Shown one piece after another: positions 35,369-45,189 of a stretch of DNA of 64,000 bases (positions are counted from its first letter, which is position 1; each line of letters opens with the position of its first letter). Position numbers and translations under genes: made by a program. The DNA lies in contig CAMNMC010000104.1 in NCBI GenBank assembly GCA_946544235.1, positions 1-64,000 on the forward strand, in the 5' to 3' direction. Source of the DNA: an uncultured Lachnospiraceae bacterium (GTDB lineage: Bacteria > Bacillota > Clostridia > Lachnospirales > Lachnospiraceae). Under the pieces are notes generated by a model. It was not told the origin of the DNA and did not search any database. It saw nothing but the letters and a program-made list of their open reading frames with translations.

Positions 35369-35656
35369 TCATAGCTTTTTTAGAAATACAACCAGCATAT
35401 AAATGATCACAAAATGTACGATCACAGTCAGCGGTATTATCAGCTGGAACTTTGTATGTCTGATCTTATGCCTGAAAACATACATTCCGAGAAATGCGCC
35501 GAACGCACCTCCCATGACCGAAGCAAGAATCAATGATCTCTCACTTATCCGCCATTCCTTTTTTATTGCTCTCCTCTTATCGACTCCATACAATATAAAT
35601 GTAAAGAGATTCATTACTACATAATAAAAAAATATTGATTTAACTACTGTGTCCAA
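35369..35656 (-). CDS. DUF1294 small membrane protein
   Basis: 95 aa with three predicted spans. The central cytoplasmic loop carries the family signature DKRRAIKKEWRISE followed by GGAFGAFLGMYVFRHK, which identifies DUF1294. Function unknown. The start is TTG 35656 with GGAGAGG upstream. It begins one base after the stop of the RNA methylase gene, which implies coupled translation. Confidence 0.85.
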   Translation of the reverse strand: MDTVVKSIFFYYVVMNLFTFILYGVDKRRAIKKEWRISERSLILASVMGGAFGAFLGMYVFRHKIRHTKFQLIIPLTVIVHFVIIYMLVVFLKKL

Positions 35657-35657
35657 T

Positions 35658-36638
35658 TTATTTTCCTCTCCTCTGCCTCAACGCCTCGTAAGAAACAACA
35701 GACGCAGAGATTGCCGCATTAAGAGATTCGACTTTTCCCATCATAGGTATCCTCATCATCTCATCCGCTGCAGCACTCACCTCAGGTGACAGACCATTCC
35801 CTTCATTTCCGATCAGGAAGGCCGTTCCTTTTGTAAAATCCTTCTCATAGAATTCTGAGCCTGAAAGGTGCATGGCATAAACCTTAACACCCTTATCCTT
35901 TATTCTCTCGATATCCTTAAGAAGATCCTCTGAGACATAAATCTTCATTCTGAATACTGCCCCCATAGTTGACCTTACAGTCTTGGGATTGTAAATATCC
36001 GCGCAGTCCTTACTTAATATGATTCCTGTAACTCCTGCCGCCTCAGCTGTCCTGATTATCGTTCCAAGATTCCCCGGATCCTGAAGCTTTTCGAGAATCA
36101 ATATCAATGGTTCAAAGCAGATATCCGATTTATCAAGACCTGATCTCCCATCAGCTTCTCCTGTATAATCGCTGTTATCATCATTCCTTTCCCCATATTT
36201 TATATCGTGATGATCCATTACATTATTGGTAACGTCCTCAAGACTGCACTGCTCCATCCTGACAGCCGCAATGATACCCTGCGGAGTCTCTGTATCCGAC
36301 ATCTTTTTCATGCAGGCATCCGAAACAGGCTGAAACCAATCATTTTCAGGAAGCATACTATTCAGTCGCTTTTCATTTTGTCTTAACGCATCAGATGATG
36401 AGTTGCCATCATCAACCCCATAGCGCTTCATGCAACCGTCATATACAGCCTGTATTTCCTGCTCATTCTTCTCGTATGCCTTCTCGGTATAGTAGAGATA
36501 CTCCAATCTGTCTGCCGGAATCTCTCTGACCATCCTGATCCCTTCCACAGGAAAAAGCCCCTCTTCCCTTCGGAAGGAGGCGCTTTTTCTGAGTTTTTCC
36601 ATATATTTTATCTTATCGTTCGATGTTGAACTGATCAT
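35658..36638 (-). CDS. TrmH/SpoU-family RNA 2'-O-ribose methyltransferase
   Basis: SAM-dependent SPOUT enzyme (326 aa) that would methylate the ribose of an rRNA or tRNA nucleotide. The N-terminal substrate-binding domain is followed by the trefoil-knot domain with motif 1 QDPGNLGTIIRTAEAAG, motif 2 FLIGNEGNGLS and motif 3 ESLNAAISASVVSYE. Two poorly conserved acidic inserts (about 75-105 and 140-170) make it longer than the usual 260 residues. AGGAG precedes the ATG. It is encoded between dnaE and the DUF1294 gene. Target nucleotide unknown. Confidence 0.88.
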   Translation of the reverse strand: MISSTSNDKIKYMEKLRKSASFRREEGLFPVEGIRMVREIPADRLEYLYYTEKAYEKNEQEIQAVYDGCMKRYGVDDGNSSSDALRQNEKRLNSMLPENDWFQPVSDACMKKMSDTETPQGIIAAVRMEQCSLEDVTNNVMDHHDIKYGERNDDNSDYTGEADGRSGLDKSDICFEPLILILEKLQDPGNLGTIIRTAEAAGVTGIILSKDCADIYNPKTVRSTMGAVFRMKIYVSEDLLKDIERIKDKGVKVYAMHLSGSEFYEKDFTKGTAFLIGNEGNGLSPEVSAAADEMMRIPMMGKVESLNAAISASVVSYEALRQRRGK

Positions 36639-36730
36639 TAATCTCCTCTTTCTGCAGCTTGCCGATCATCTTATTCTTTTCTTATAAAATACAAATACCA
36701 TCATCAAAGCCTATGCTCAAACAGCTTATA

Positions 36731-39700
36731 TTAATTTCTGGAACTTCGCGAAATAACTCTGTCAATACCATACTCAAGCTTCAGAGCATCTATAACCCCT
36801 GAATCCGGATCAACCTTATGCATAATCCGGATTCCCTTCTTCTCTTTTTTCAGCTGGACATAGACCGGTGCAAAGCCCTTATGATCCATTAAAAGCTGCC
36901 CCAGATTCACTTCGTTATTCTTATAGTCATCCATATCCTCAAACAGTATCCAGACCTCGGTCTGCTTCTGTTTTTCAGACACAAGGACCTCATCAAGTGA
37001 GGTTATCTCTGAAGCGATCAGTTTTCCTTCATCCTCTGCAAGCTGAGCACGGCCTTTGATAAGTACTTTGCTTCCCGCATAGATCAGCCTTCTGTATTTC
37101 TCGAAGGTCTTCGGAAATACTATCACCTCTAAGGTTCCGAGTGTATCAAGCAGTGTAACAAAAGCCATATTTTCATTATTCTTTGTTATCTTCAGATTAA
37201 CACCGTCTATGATTCCGCCGACAGAGTATTCACGATTATCGGAAATATTGGTATTTCCGGTTTCCTCATCAACAAAGAAGTCAAGCGTTACAGCTGTGCC
37301 GCACTTCTCTATCACTTCTCTATAATCATCAAGTGGATGACCGCTTACATAGATACCAAGTATTTCCTTCTCTCCCAGAAGCATCTCTTCCTTGCTGAAT
37401 TCCGGGATGTCCGGATAACTGATACTGAACGCATCACCAAACGTGTTATGTAAACCACTATTCTGTGCTTCATCCGATGACGAAGCCCCTCCAAATAATC
37501 CACCATTATCTCCGGCTGACATACCGCCCAGAAAATCCATAAGATTCATCTGACCGGTGATCTTACTCTTTCTCTCTCTTGCGGCAGTATCCATAAGTCC
37601 CGGATAAACTGCCATCATCTGACTTCTCTTAACGCCGAAGCCATCAAAGGCGCCCGCCATGATGAAGTTCTCCACAGCTTTCTTGTTGACTTCCTTACCT
37701 GCCATTCTGTCGATGAAATCACGAAGGTCCTTATAGAGACCGTTTTCTTCTCTCTCCTTCAGGATAGCACTGACAACAGTCGTTCCTATAGACTTAATGG
37801 CGGAAAGTCCATATCTGACAGCATTGTCTGATACAGAGAAATCGCCCTCTCCTTTATTTACATCAGGAGGAAGAAGTCTGATACCCGCCTTCCTGCAGGC
37901 ATCGATATATGTTGCAAGCTTCTTGGCATTATCCTTCACACTCGTCATAAGCGCAGCCATGAAATCATAAGGATAATAGCACTTAAGATATGCCGTCTGA
38001 TATGCAACAACTGCATATGCAGCCGCATGAGACTTGTTAAAGGCATACTTTGCAAAGTCCGTCATCTCATCAAATATCTTATTGGCCGTCTCCTCGGAAA
38101 TACCATTCCGGAGACACCCCGGCACACCCATTTCTTCATTTCCGTAGACGAAATACTGACGCTCCTTCAGCATGACATCTTCCTTCTTCTTGGACATGGC
38201 ACGTCTCACGAGATCGGAACGTCCCAGAGAATACCCCGCGAGCTCCATAACGATCTGCATAACCTGCTCCTGATAAACGATACAGCCATAGGTCGGACTG
38301 AGTATCTTCTCCAGAGCCGGATGATCATAAACCACATCATCAGGATGCTGCTTTCCTGCAATATACTGAGGAATGAAATCCATAGGACCCGGACGATAAA
38401 GAGATATTCCGGCGATGACATCCTCCATTGAGTGAGGCTTCAGTTCCTTCATGAAGTTCCTCATACCCGAAGACTCAAGCTGAAATACGCCTTCACATTT
38501 TCCTGCTGATATCATATCATAAACCTTCTGATCATCCTGCGGAATAGTATCTATATTTATCTTCTTCCCTGTCCTTCTTTCTATACTTCGCAGGGTATCA
38601 CGGATAACCGTCAGTGTACGAAGTCCCAGGAAGTCCATCTTAAGGAGACCAAGCTCCTCTATGGTAGTCATATTATACTGAGTTGTAACTGCATCACCAT
38701 TCTTGCAGAGCGGAACGAATTCTTCGATCGGTTCACGGCCGATAACGACGCCGGCCGCATGCATTGAAGCATGCCTCGGAAGCCCTTCAAGCTTCTTTGC
38801 CATATCGACCATATATTTTACATCTTCATTTGTCTCATAAAATTTCTTGAAATCCGGACTTGCCACGAGAGCCTTGTCAATGTTCATTCCAATCTCCATC
38901 GGAATTGACTTGGCTACACTGTCGCAGAGATTGTACGGAAGATCAAGAACACGTCCGATATCACGTATACAGTTACGTGCGGCAAGCGTACCGAAGGTTA
39001 CGATCTGAACAACCTTCTCAGGGCCATATTTTCTCGAAACATAGTCGATGACCTCCTGTCGCCTCTCATAGCAGAAGTCAATATCTATATCTGGCATGGT
39101 AACACGCTCCGGATTAAGGAAACGTTCGAAGATCAGGCTGTATCTGATCGGATCGATATTGGTGATCTTCAGGCAATAAGAAACTATGGAACCTGCAGCG
39201 GAGCCTCTTCCCGGACCGACTGCGATGCCATTTTCCTTAGCATAATTTATAAAATCCCAGACTATGAGGAAATAATCGACATAGCCCATGTTATTTATAA
39301 CGTTCAGCTCGTATTTCAGTCTCTCATACAGCTCCTCGGTGACCGGAGAATACCTCTCCTTGATTCCGTCCATACAGAGCTTCTCAAGATATGTAAAGGC
39401 TGTATATCCTTCCGGAACATCATATTTAGGAATCTTCTGCTCCCCGAAAACTATCTCGACGTTACATCTCTCGGCTATCTTGTGAGTATTTTCCAGGGCT
39501 TCCTTCGCATAAGGGAATTTCTCAAGCATCTCTTCCGGAGACTTCAGAAAATACTGACCCTCCGAATAATGCATCCTGTCAGCATCGGCCACCTTCTTAC
39601 CGGTCTGGATGCAGAGGAGGATATCATGAGACTTCCAGTCATCCCTGTAGATATAGTGCGAATCATTCGTGCAGATCAGAGGAATATCAATATCCTTCGA

Positions 39701-40279
39701 AAGCTTCATAAGACCGGCATTGACGATCTGATCCTCGTCCATGTCATGATCCTGCATCTCAAGGAAGAAATTGTCCTTTCCAAAAATATCCACATAGGAA
39801 AGCGCCGCCTCTCTGGCCTTGTCGTAGAAGCCCTTTCTCAGATAGAAGGCCACCTCGCCCTGAAGGCATGCTGAAGTACAGATTATTCCCTCATGGAAAT
39901 CCCGCAGGACTTCCTTATCGACACGCGGCTTATAGTAATAACCCTCTGTGAATCCCCTTGTAACGATCTTGGACAGATTACTGTAGCCCTGATTGGTTTC
40001 CGCAAGCAGTATAAGGTGATAATACCTCTCATCCTCACTGCCAGGTTCGCGGTCAAATCTGGAATTTGGCGCAACATAAACCTCGCAGCCGATAATAGGT
40101 TTTATCCCCTGCTTCTTACATTCCTTATAAAAATCTATAGCACCATACATGACACCGTGGTCAGTTATGGCGAGCGAGTCCATTCCCAGCTCCTTAGCCC
40201 TCTTTACAAGCTCCGGAATACGCGCCGAGCCGTCAAGGAGACTGTAGCCGGTATGGACATGAAGATGTGTAAAATTCAT
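36731..40279 (-). CDS. dnaE: DNA polymerase III alpha subunit
   Basis: Replicative or lagging-strand polymerase of the DnaE type (1182 aa). It begins with a PHP domain (HLHVHTGYSLLDG). The C-family palm carries the catalytic PDIDIDF, with GPGRGSAAGS upstream. The fingers contain GCIVYQEQVMQ and YAFNKSHAAAYA, and tandem helix-hairpin-helix and OB-fold regions follow near the end (EVIVFPKTFEKYR). AGGA lies ahead of the ATG. Gram-positives also have PolC, which is not in this window. Confidence 0.97.
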   Translation of the reverse strand: MNFTHLHVHTGYSLLDGSARIPELVKRAKELGMDSLAITDHGVMYGAIDFYKECKKQGIKPIIGCEVYVAPNSRFDREPGSEDERYYHLILLAETNQGYSNLSKIVTRGFTEGYYYKPRVDKEVLRDFHEGIICTSACLQGEVAFYLRKGFYDKAREAALSYVDIFGKDNFFLEMQDHDMDEDQIVNAGLMKLSKDIDIPLICTNDSHYIYRDDWKSHDILLCIQTGKKVADADRMHYSEGQYFLKSPEEMLEKFPYAKEALENTHKIAERCNVEIVFGEQKIPKYDVPEGYTAFTYLEKLCMDGIKERYSPVTEELYERLKYELNVINNMGYVDYFLIVWDFINYAKENGIAVGPGRGSAAGSIVSYCLKITNIDPIRYSLIFERFLNPERVTMPDIDIDFCYERRQEVIDYVSRKYGPEKVVQIVTFGTLAARNCIRDIGRVLDLPYNLCDSVAKSIPMEIGMNIDKALVASPDFKKFYETNEDVKYMVDMAKKLEGLPRHASMHAAGVVIGREPIEEFVPLCKNGDAVTTQYNMTTIEELGLLKMDFLGLRTLTVIRDTLRSIERRTGKKINIDTIPQDDQKVYDMISAGKCEGVFQLESSGMRNFMKELKPHSMEDVIAGISLYRPGPMDFIPQYIAGKQHPDDVVYDHPALEKILSPTYGCIVYQEQVMQIVMELAGYSLGRSDLVRRAMSKKKEDVMLKERQYFVYGNEEMGVPGCLRNGISEETANKIFDEMTDFAKYAFNKSHAAAYAVVAYQTAYLKCYYPYDFMAALMTSVKDNAKKLATYIDACRKAGIRLLPPDVNKGEGDFSVSDNAVRYGLSAIKSIGTTVVSAILKEREENGLYKDLRDFIDRMAGKEVNKKAVENFIMAGAFDGFGVKRSQMMAVYPGLMDTAARERKSKITGQMNLMDFLGGMSAGDNGGLFGGASSSDEAQNSGLHNTFGDAFSISYPDIPEFSKEEMLLGEKEILGIYVSGHPLDDYREVIEKCGTAVTLDFFVDEETGNTNISDNREYSVGGIIDGVNLKITKNNENMAFVTLLDTLGTLEVIVFPKTFEKYRRLIYAGSKVLIKGRAQLAEDEGKLIASEITSLDEVLVSEKQKQTEVWILFEDMDDYKNNEVNLGQLLMDHKGFAPVYVQLKKEKKGIRIMHKVDPDSGVIDALKLEYGIDRVISRSSRN

Positions 40280-40397
40280 GTTTATTTGTCCTGTTATTAT
40301 ATCTTATGATTCAGTTTATTAGAGACCATATTCTGTGAGCTGTCATTCAACGCTCTGCCGTTCTACGAACAGTTTTACCGAGCCACTATTCTACCTG

Positions 40398-41036
40398 CTA
40401 ATGCTTTCCATCACAGCATCGACCGCAGCATTTACCACTTTCACAACAGCATGAACCGCAGCAGCATTTACGCTGTCTCCTGCGATACGCCTTTACCCAT
40501 TTCTTTGCATAAGCAAAGGTATAGTCTTCACCCTTCTCTGCAAGCATTGTGAGCAGCAGCTCAAGCTTCTTCTGTACATATGGATGAAGTAAATATCTTC
40601 CTCTTCCGCGGTTATAATACTCCAGAGCCGAAGCATCGGTATATTTATCTCCCTGATATATCTTACTCGCGGCAACCCTGTCGCAGAACATCTCGATGAT
40701 ATAATTGTCCGGCATCTTCATGCCGACCATACCTGCGCCGCTCTTTTTGACATCATAGTCTATCCAGTACTCCAGATGATGCTTATTGCGTCCTTTGTGA
40801 TGAAGCCACGCTGAGGTATAACCTTTAGCCTCCCTCTCGGCATCATTCGGACTTCTGTCTCCCTGGAAATATATAACACCCTTGGAAAACTCCGCCCAGG
40901 AATACTTGGAAAGATCATGCAGCAGTCCCTGTTTATAGAGACCGCACCTGAAGCAGTTCTTCCTGACTTCCTTCCTGTGGCGGTTTATTGTTTTGAAATG
41001 GTTTCTAGCGTTCGTGAAATATTTTTTTACAGACAT
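40398..41036 (-). CDS. DUF5662-like protein with a Cys-rich C-terminal tail
   Basis: 212 aa. Residues 1-185 contain the conserved block LLHDLSKYSWAEF, then HHKGRNKHHLEYW and CDRVAAS. These His/Asp residues could bind metal as in HD-type hydrolases, so a hydrolase role is possible but not shown. The final 22 residues carry ten cysteines in CCC, CCC, CC and CC groups, reminiscent of metallothionein-like or zinc-binding tails and unusual for the family. GGAG lies eight bases before the ATG. It follows the GWW-repeat fusion gene by 71 bases. Confidence 0.75.
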   Translation of the reverse strand: MSVKKYFTNARNHFKTINRHRKEVRKNCFRCGLYKQGLLHDLSKYSWAEFSKGVIYFQGDRSPNDAEREAKGYTSAWLHHKGRNKHHLEYWIDYDVKKSGAGMVGMKMPDNYIIEMFCDRVAASKIYQGDKYTDASALEYYNRGRGRYLLHPYVQKKLELLLTMLAEKGEDYTFAYAKKWVKAYRRRQRKCCCGSCCCESGKCCGRCCDGKH

Positions 41037-41107
41037 TATTTATACTCCATCCGGGGCAACGTCTTATCAACAGTTGCCCCGGTTAAAATGTTTTTTATGA
41101 ATCAGTC

Positions 41108-43345
41108 TCACTTAAGATCAAAAGCTTTTTTCGTTTCCTTCTTGATGAAAGCAAGAGCTTCGTCAACTGTTGAAAACTCACCTTCACAGTACATATCGGC
41201 AGCATCATTTATGAACATCTTTATCTGAGCATCCGCATATGTTGCATTGCTGAGATTGATCTTTTCTGCAGCTTCGCTCCATGCCTTGATAGGATTCTGT
41301 CCGCCAAGCATGTCTACCATGGATTTTCCATCTGAAAATCTTGGAGCGACCTTATCCTTAACCAGTTTTGAATTAGCTGCTTTGTTATTGACAAAGTCAC
41401 CTTTCTCCGTTGTTATCTTGTACATCAGTTTAGAATCACAGCAGATTTCATATATAATGAATGCACAAAGATCAGGACTTACGGAATTCTTTCCAACCAT
41501 TACATAGGTACCACCCCACTGGTATGGAGAAGGTCCGGTACATGCTCCCCATTTACCAAATGTTTTTCCACAGTTTTCTTCGATCATTCCCATGAACCAT
41601 GTCGTTCCGAAGTAACCAAAAACATCTGTGTCCATACATTCAAACCATTCTTCAGTCCACATTGGCGCACCCTTGCTGTATCCGCCGTCATTAATTTTCT
41701 TAGCATACTTGAGATACTGTGTGACAGATGTATCAAGAGTGAGTTTATCTGAACCGCTGCTTGCTGCAGTAACCCATGGATTCTTTTGAGCACCAAGAGC
41801 GGCATTGCTGATGTCACTCGGACTTGATACAATATAGTAACCTGCTTTTTTAAGCTTTTCAGCTGCCTTGAAGAAAGAATTCCAGTCCTTAACAAGTGTC
41901 TGTACATCATTTGGACTTGAAACGCCAAATACCTTCTTGGCGATATCCCTTCTGTATACGAAAACGCCCGGGCAGCCCTGCCATGTAGCAGCTTTAAGTT
42001 TACCATTGTATGTTGCATATTCTTTTGAGAAATCATATGCGTCGCAGTACATATCATCAAGGATTCCAATCGAATCAAGTGATAAGGTCTTCGAATTGTT
42101 TTCCAGCCAGTATTTTGCAGCATCTACATCCGCAACAAAGATTGACGGATATTTACTTGTATCCTTAAGCTGTTTATTGATAGCCTTTCTATATGCTTCA
42201 TCAGTACCGCCGACTCCAAGGCTGACATATGATATATAATTCTTAAGTTCAGGATACTGTTTTTCAAGAACCTTTAAAACGTTAAGGAAATCATCATCCC
42301 ATGAATATACATATATCTTTTTCCACTTATCTATATTAGCAGTGTACTTGCCATCCATAGATACAATGGTCTTGCCCGCTGTAATATAGTTTGATGAAGA
42401 CACTAACGACTTAATGTTGCCCTTTCCGTCATTTGCCGTGATCTTTCCGCCTTTAACCGTGACTGTTCCGCCACATTTCAGTTTAACATATCCGTTATAA
42501 TCAAATACAGCCTTACCCTTCTTTATATACCACCAGCCGCTGGAGTTTTTAGCAATGCCTTCAAAGTCAAAATCTACCATTCCGTTTTTAACAAACCACC
42601 AGCCATTGCTGTTCTGTTCAACCGAATCGACGAACTGAACCTTTCCGCCGCTGACATACCACCAGCCGCTCTTGCCATTTACTGTTCCCTGCAGAACATC
42701 CTTCTTGTTAAAATCAACCTTACCACCCTTGCAGTACCACCAGCCGTTACTGTTCTTTGCGAAACCGTTGAAATTAAAGTTAACCATACCATTCTGGATA
42801 CACCACCAGCCATTGCTGTTCTGTTCAACTGAATCGATGAACTGAACCTTTCCGCCGCTGACATACCACCAGCCGCTCTTGCCGTTGACTGTTCCCTGTA
42901 CAATATCCTTCTTGGTGAAATCAACCATACCGCTCTTGCAGTACCACCAGCCGTTGCTGTTCTTAGCCAGACCATTATAGTTAAAGTTTACCTTGCTGCC
43001 ATTAACATACCACCAGCCGTTCTTTCCGTCTATTGTTCCGGATATAACGTCAGTCTTCTTAAAAGTAACCTTACCTTTCTCAACATACCACCAGCCATTA
43101 CTGTTATTCGCAAATCCGGTATAGCTGTACTGAACCTTGCCATTCTTCAGATAACACCATTCAGTTGTGGTTTTGCCGTTTTCGGTATATAGAGCCTGAT
43201 ATATGCCTGTTCTCGTATCATCTGCATATACTTTTTTCAGTCTTCTGAGGTTACAATTTGCAGCAGCCAGAAACGCCAGGCAGAATGCAACCGCAAAAGC
43301 CAACGTTATTTTGGTAACTCTTGATAAATTCATTTTCTTTTGCAT
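41108..43345 (-). CDS. Surface protein: GWW wall-binding-like repeats fused to an ABC solute-binding domain
   Basis: 745 aa with a signal peptide (about 1-41, cleaved near VYADD) and no lipobox. Residues about 60-290 hold nine GWW motifs spaced 21-24 residues apart (pattern NSNGWWY-x3-G-x-V-x-F). They resemble choline- or wall-binding repeats seen in Lachnospiraceae surface proteins. Residues about 310-745 look like a family-1 extracellular solute-binding protein, starting KIYVYSWDDDFLNVL and including SWDD, WQGCPGVFVYRRDIAKKVFG and TTWFMG. Such domains are normally lipid-anchored; here the repeats seem to tether it to the wall. No permease gene is adjacent. AGGAGG precedes the ATG. Ligand unknown. 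Confidence 0.8.
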   Translation of the reverse strand: MQKKMNLSRVTKITLAFAVAFCLAFLAAANCNLRRLKKVYADDTRTGIYQALYTENGKTTTEWCYLKNGKVQYSYTGFANNSNGWWYVEKGKVTFKKTDVISGTIDGKNGWWYVNGSKVNFNYNGLAKNSNGWWYCKSGMVDFTKKDIVQGTVNGKSGWWYVSGGKVQFIDSVEQNSNGWWCIQNGMVNFNFNGFAKNSNGWWYCKGGKVDFNKKDVLQGTVNGKSGWWYVSGGKVQFVDSVEQNSNGWWFVKNGMVDFDFEGIAKNSSGWWYIKKGKAVFDYNGYVKLKCGGTVTVKGGKITANDGKGNIKSLVSSSNYITAGKTIVSMDGKYTANIDKWKKIYVYSWDDDFLNVLKVLEKQYPELKNYISYVSLGVGGTDEAYRKAINKQLKDTSKYPSIFVADVDAAKYWLENNSKTLSLDSIGILDDMYCDAYDFSKEYATYNGKLKAATWQGCPGVFVYRRDIAKKVFGVSSPNDVQTLVKDWNSFFKAAEKLKKAGYYIVSSPSDISNAALGAQKNPWVTAASSGSDKLTLDTSVTQYLKYAKKINDGGYSKGAPMWTEEWFECMDTDVFGYFGTTWFMGMIEENCGKTFGKWGACTGPSPYQWGGTYVMVGKNSVSPDLCAFIIYEICCDSKLMYKITTEKGDFVNNKAANSKLVKDKVAPRFSDGKSMVDMLGGQNPIKAWSEAAEKINLSNATYADAQIKMFINDAADMYCEGEFSTVDEALAFIKKETKKAFDLK
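42580..43000. repeat. 207-bp in-gene tandem repeat of the GWW region
   Basis: Blocks beginning at 42604 and 42811 are nearly identical over most of a 207-base period (69 codons, three GWW motifs), with differences mainly at third codon positions. This indicates a recent internal duplication that can expand or contract. Confidence 0.75.
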
Positions 43346-43489
43346 AAACCCTTACCTCCTCTGTAACATCTTTTACATCATATGATAAATCCCCAATCAT
43401 CAAAAAAATACACGTTTATTATAATACTTTTGGCTTCTTTTTTACAGTTATTTTTGGTTATATATATCACAATTTTGTATATTTTTTCC

Positions 43490-43518
43490 TTGTCTTTGTA
43501 TTATTGTTGTGATATGAT
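43490..43518 (+). promoter_or_regulatory. Promoter of the tRNA-Thr gene
   Basis: TTGTCT (43490-43495) and TATGAT (43513-43518) with a 17-base spacer, 18 bases ahead of the tRNA. The rest of the gap 43346-43536 is AT-rich, with a TATAAT box near 43423 on the minus strand that may serve the surface-protein gene. Confidence 0.65.
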
Positions 43519-43536
43519 ATTTTCTGTTTTTAAAAT

Positions 43537-43609
43537 GCTTCTGTGGCTCAGTTGGTAGAGCAATTGATTCGTAATCAATAGGTCGTCGGTTCGAGTCCGA
43601 TCAGAAGCT
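43537..43609 (+). tRNA. tRNA-Thr (anticodon CGT)
   Basis: 73 nt folding as a full cloverleaf: acceptor GCTTCTG/CAGAAGC, D arm GCTC/GAGC, anticodon stem ATTGA/TCAAT with loop TTCGTAA (anticodon CGT, reads ACG), and T arm GTCGG/CCGAT with loop TTCGAGT. CCA is not encoded. It is alone, not in a tRNA cluster. Confidence 0.96.
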
Positions 43610-43621
43610 GTAAGCTTTCAG

Positions 43622-43647
43622 GCAGCCGGATATCGGCTGCTTTTTTT
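43622..43647 (+). terminator. Terminator of tRNA-Thr
   Basis: GCAGCCG (43622-43628) pairs with CGGCTGC (43634-43640), followed by seven T residues. Confidence 0.9.
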
Positions 43648-43671
43648 GATTCAGTTCATAATATCTTTGGC

Positions 43672-43711
43672 ACGAAAAAAAACAGTTTTGTGGGGTGCCC
43701 ACAAAACTGTT
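43672..43711 (-). terminator. Terminator of purA
   Basis: Perfect 14-bp stem (43681-43694 with 43698-43711, three-base loop). On the minus strand it is followed by eight T residues. It lies 84 bases past the purA stop. Confidence 0.92.
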
Positions 43712-43794
43712 CATTTATTACTGTTCTTTATTTATTTTGACCAAGCACATGCTTCTGTCATCCGCCTGATCAGGCATTCAGTCTCAAATACAAC

Positions 43795-45078
43795 TTATGC
43801 CTCACGATAGATGATATCATGTCTGCTTGGACCGTTCGAGATCATTGTGATAGGGAAGCCAATCTGCTTCTCGATGAACTCGATATATTTACGGCAGTTC
43901 TCCGGAAGATCTTCGTACTTCTTGATACCCCTGATCTCTGTCTTCCAGCCAGGAAGAATGGTATAAACAGGCTTAGCCTTCTTGAGGCTGACTGTTGCAG
44001 GGAATTCCGTTGTTACCTTGCCATCAATCTCATAGCCTGTACATACAGGAATCTCATCAAGATATCCAAGTACATCAAGAACTGTAAAGGCAACGTCTGT
44101 TGCACCCTGAATACGGCATCCGTATTTTGAAGCAACACAGTCAAACCATCCCATTCTACGTGGACGGCCTGTCGTTGCGCCGTACTCACCGCCGTCACCA
44201 CCACGACGTCTCAGCTCATCAGCTTCATCGCCAAAGATCTCGCTGACAAATTCACCTGCACCTACTGCACTTGAATATGCCTTACATACAACAACGATCT
44301 TCTTGATCTCATAAGGAGGGATACCTGCACCGATAGCACCATATGCAGCCAGAGTTGAAGAAGAAGTAACCATCGGATAGATACCGTGATCAGGATCCTT
44401 CATGGAACCAAGCTGGCCTTCAAGAAGGATGTTCTTACCTTCCTTGATTGCCTCATAAAGAAATGCAGATGTATCGCATACGTAAGGCTCGACCATAGCC
44501 TTGTACTCCATAAGAGTTGCATATATCTCATCAACTGTAAGAAGCGGCTGATGATAGAGATGCTCGAGAAGAACATTCTTCTGTGCTATAACTCTCTCGA
44601 TCTTATCCTTAAGTGATGCTTCGTCATCGAAAAGCTCACTTACCTGGAAACCGATCTTCGCATATTTATCTGAATAGAACGGAGCGATTCCTGACTTGGT
44701 AGAACCGAAGGATTTACCTGCAAGTCTAGCCTCCTCATATGTATCAAAAAGTACATGATATGGCATAACCATCTGTGCTCTGTCTGAAACAAGAAGCTTC
44801 GGAGCAGGAACGCCCTTTGAAACAACATCATTATACTCTTTGAAAAGCTTCGGAATATCAAGTGCAACACCATTACCGATGATGCTTACGGTGTGATCAT
44901 AGAAAACACCTGAAGGAAGTGTATGAAGTGCGAATTTACCATAATCATTAACTATGGTATGTCCTGCATTTGCACCACCCTGAAATCTTATAATAATATC
45001 CGATGTCTCGGCGAGCATATCCGTGATCTTGCCCTTGCCTTCATCACCCCAGTTTGCGCCAACTATAGCTGTAACCAT
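43795..45078 (-). CDS. purA: Adenylosuccinate synthetase
   Basis: GTP-dependent enzyme that joins IMP and aspartate in AMP synthesis. The 427-aa protein is full length. The P-loop-like GANWGDEGKGK near the N-terminus, GGANAGHT with the catalytic His, and TTGRPRRMGW are all present. AGGTGAT precedes the ATG. It is divergent from a LysR regulator, and its promoter overlaps that of the regulator. purB, the next enzyme in the pathway, is 4.5 kb away in the same direction. Confidence 0.97.
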   Translation of the reverse strand: MVTAIVGANWGDEGKGKITDMLAETSDIIIRFQGGANAGHTIVNDYGKFALHTLPSGVFYDHTVSIIGNGVALDIPKLFKEYNDVVSKGVPAPKLLVSDRAQMVMPYHVLFDTYEEARLAGKSFGSTKSGIAPFYSDKYAKIGFQVSELFDDEASLKDKIERVIAQKNVLLEHLYHQPLLTVDEIYATLMEYKAMVEPYVCDTSAFLYEAIKEGKNILLEGQLGSMKDPDHGIYPMVTSSSTLAAYGAIGAGIPPYEIKKIVVVCKAYSSAVGAGEFVSEIFGDEADELRRRGGDGGEYGATTGRPRRMGWFDCVASKYGCRIQGATDVAFTVLDVLGYLDEIPVCTGYEIDGKVTTEFPATVSLKKAKPVYTILPGWKTEIRGIKKYEDLPENCRKYIEFIEKQIGFPITMISNGPSRHDIIYREA

Positions 45079-45189
45079 TTTTTATCACCTTTCCTCTCAT
45101 AAGCCGGTCTCTTCCGGCATATTCTCGTATTTAGTAATGTCCACCGTTAATAAGCCCATCCCAATAGTCTTTCAGCGGACACAAGTGGA

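Noticed and set aside
40280..40397. Small RNA or gene between dnaE and the DUF5662-like gene
   Set aside because: Only short imperfect palindromes and no promoter-terminator pair were seen.
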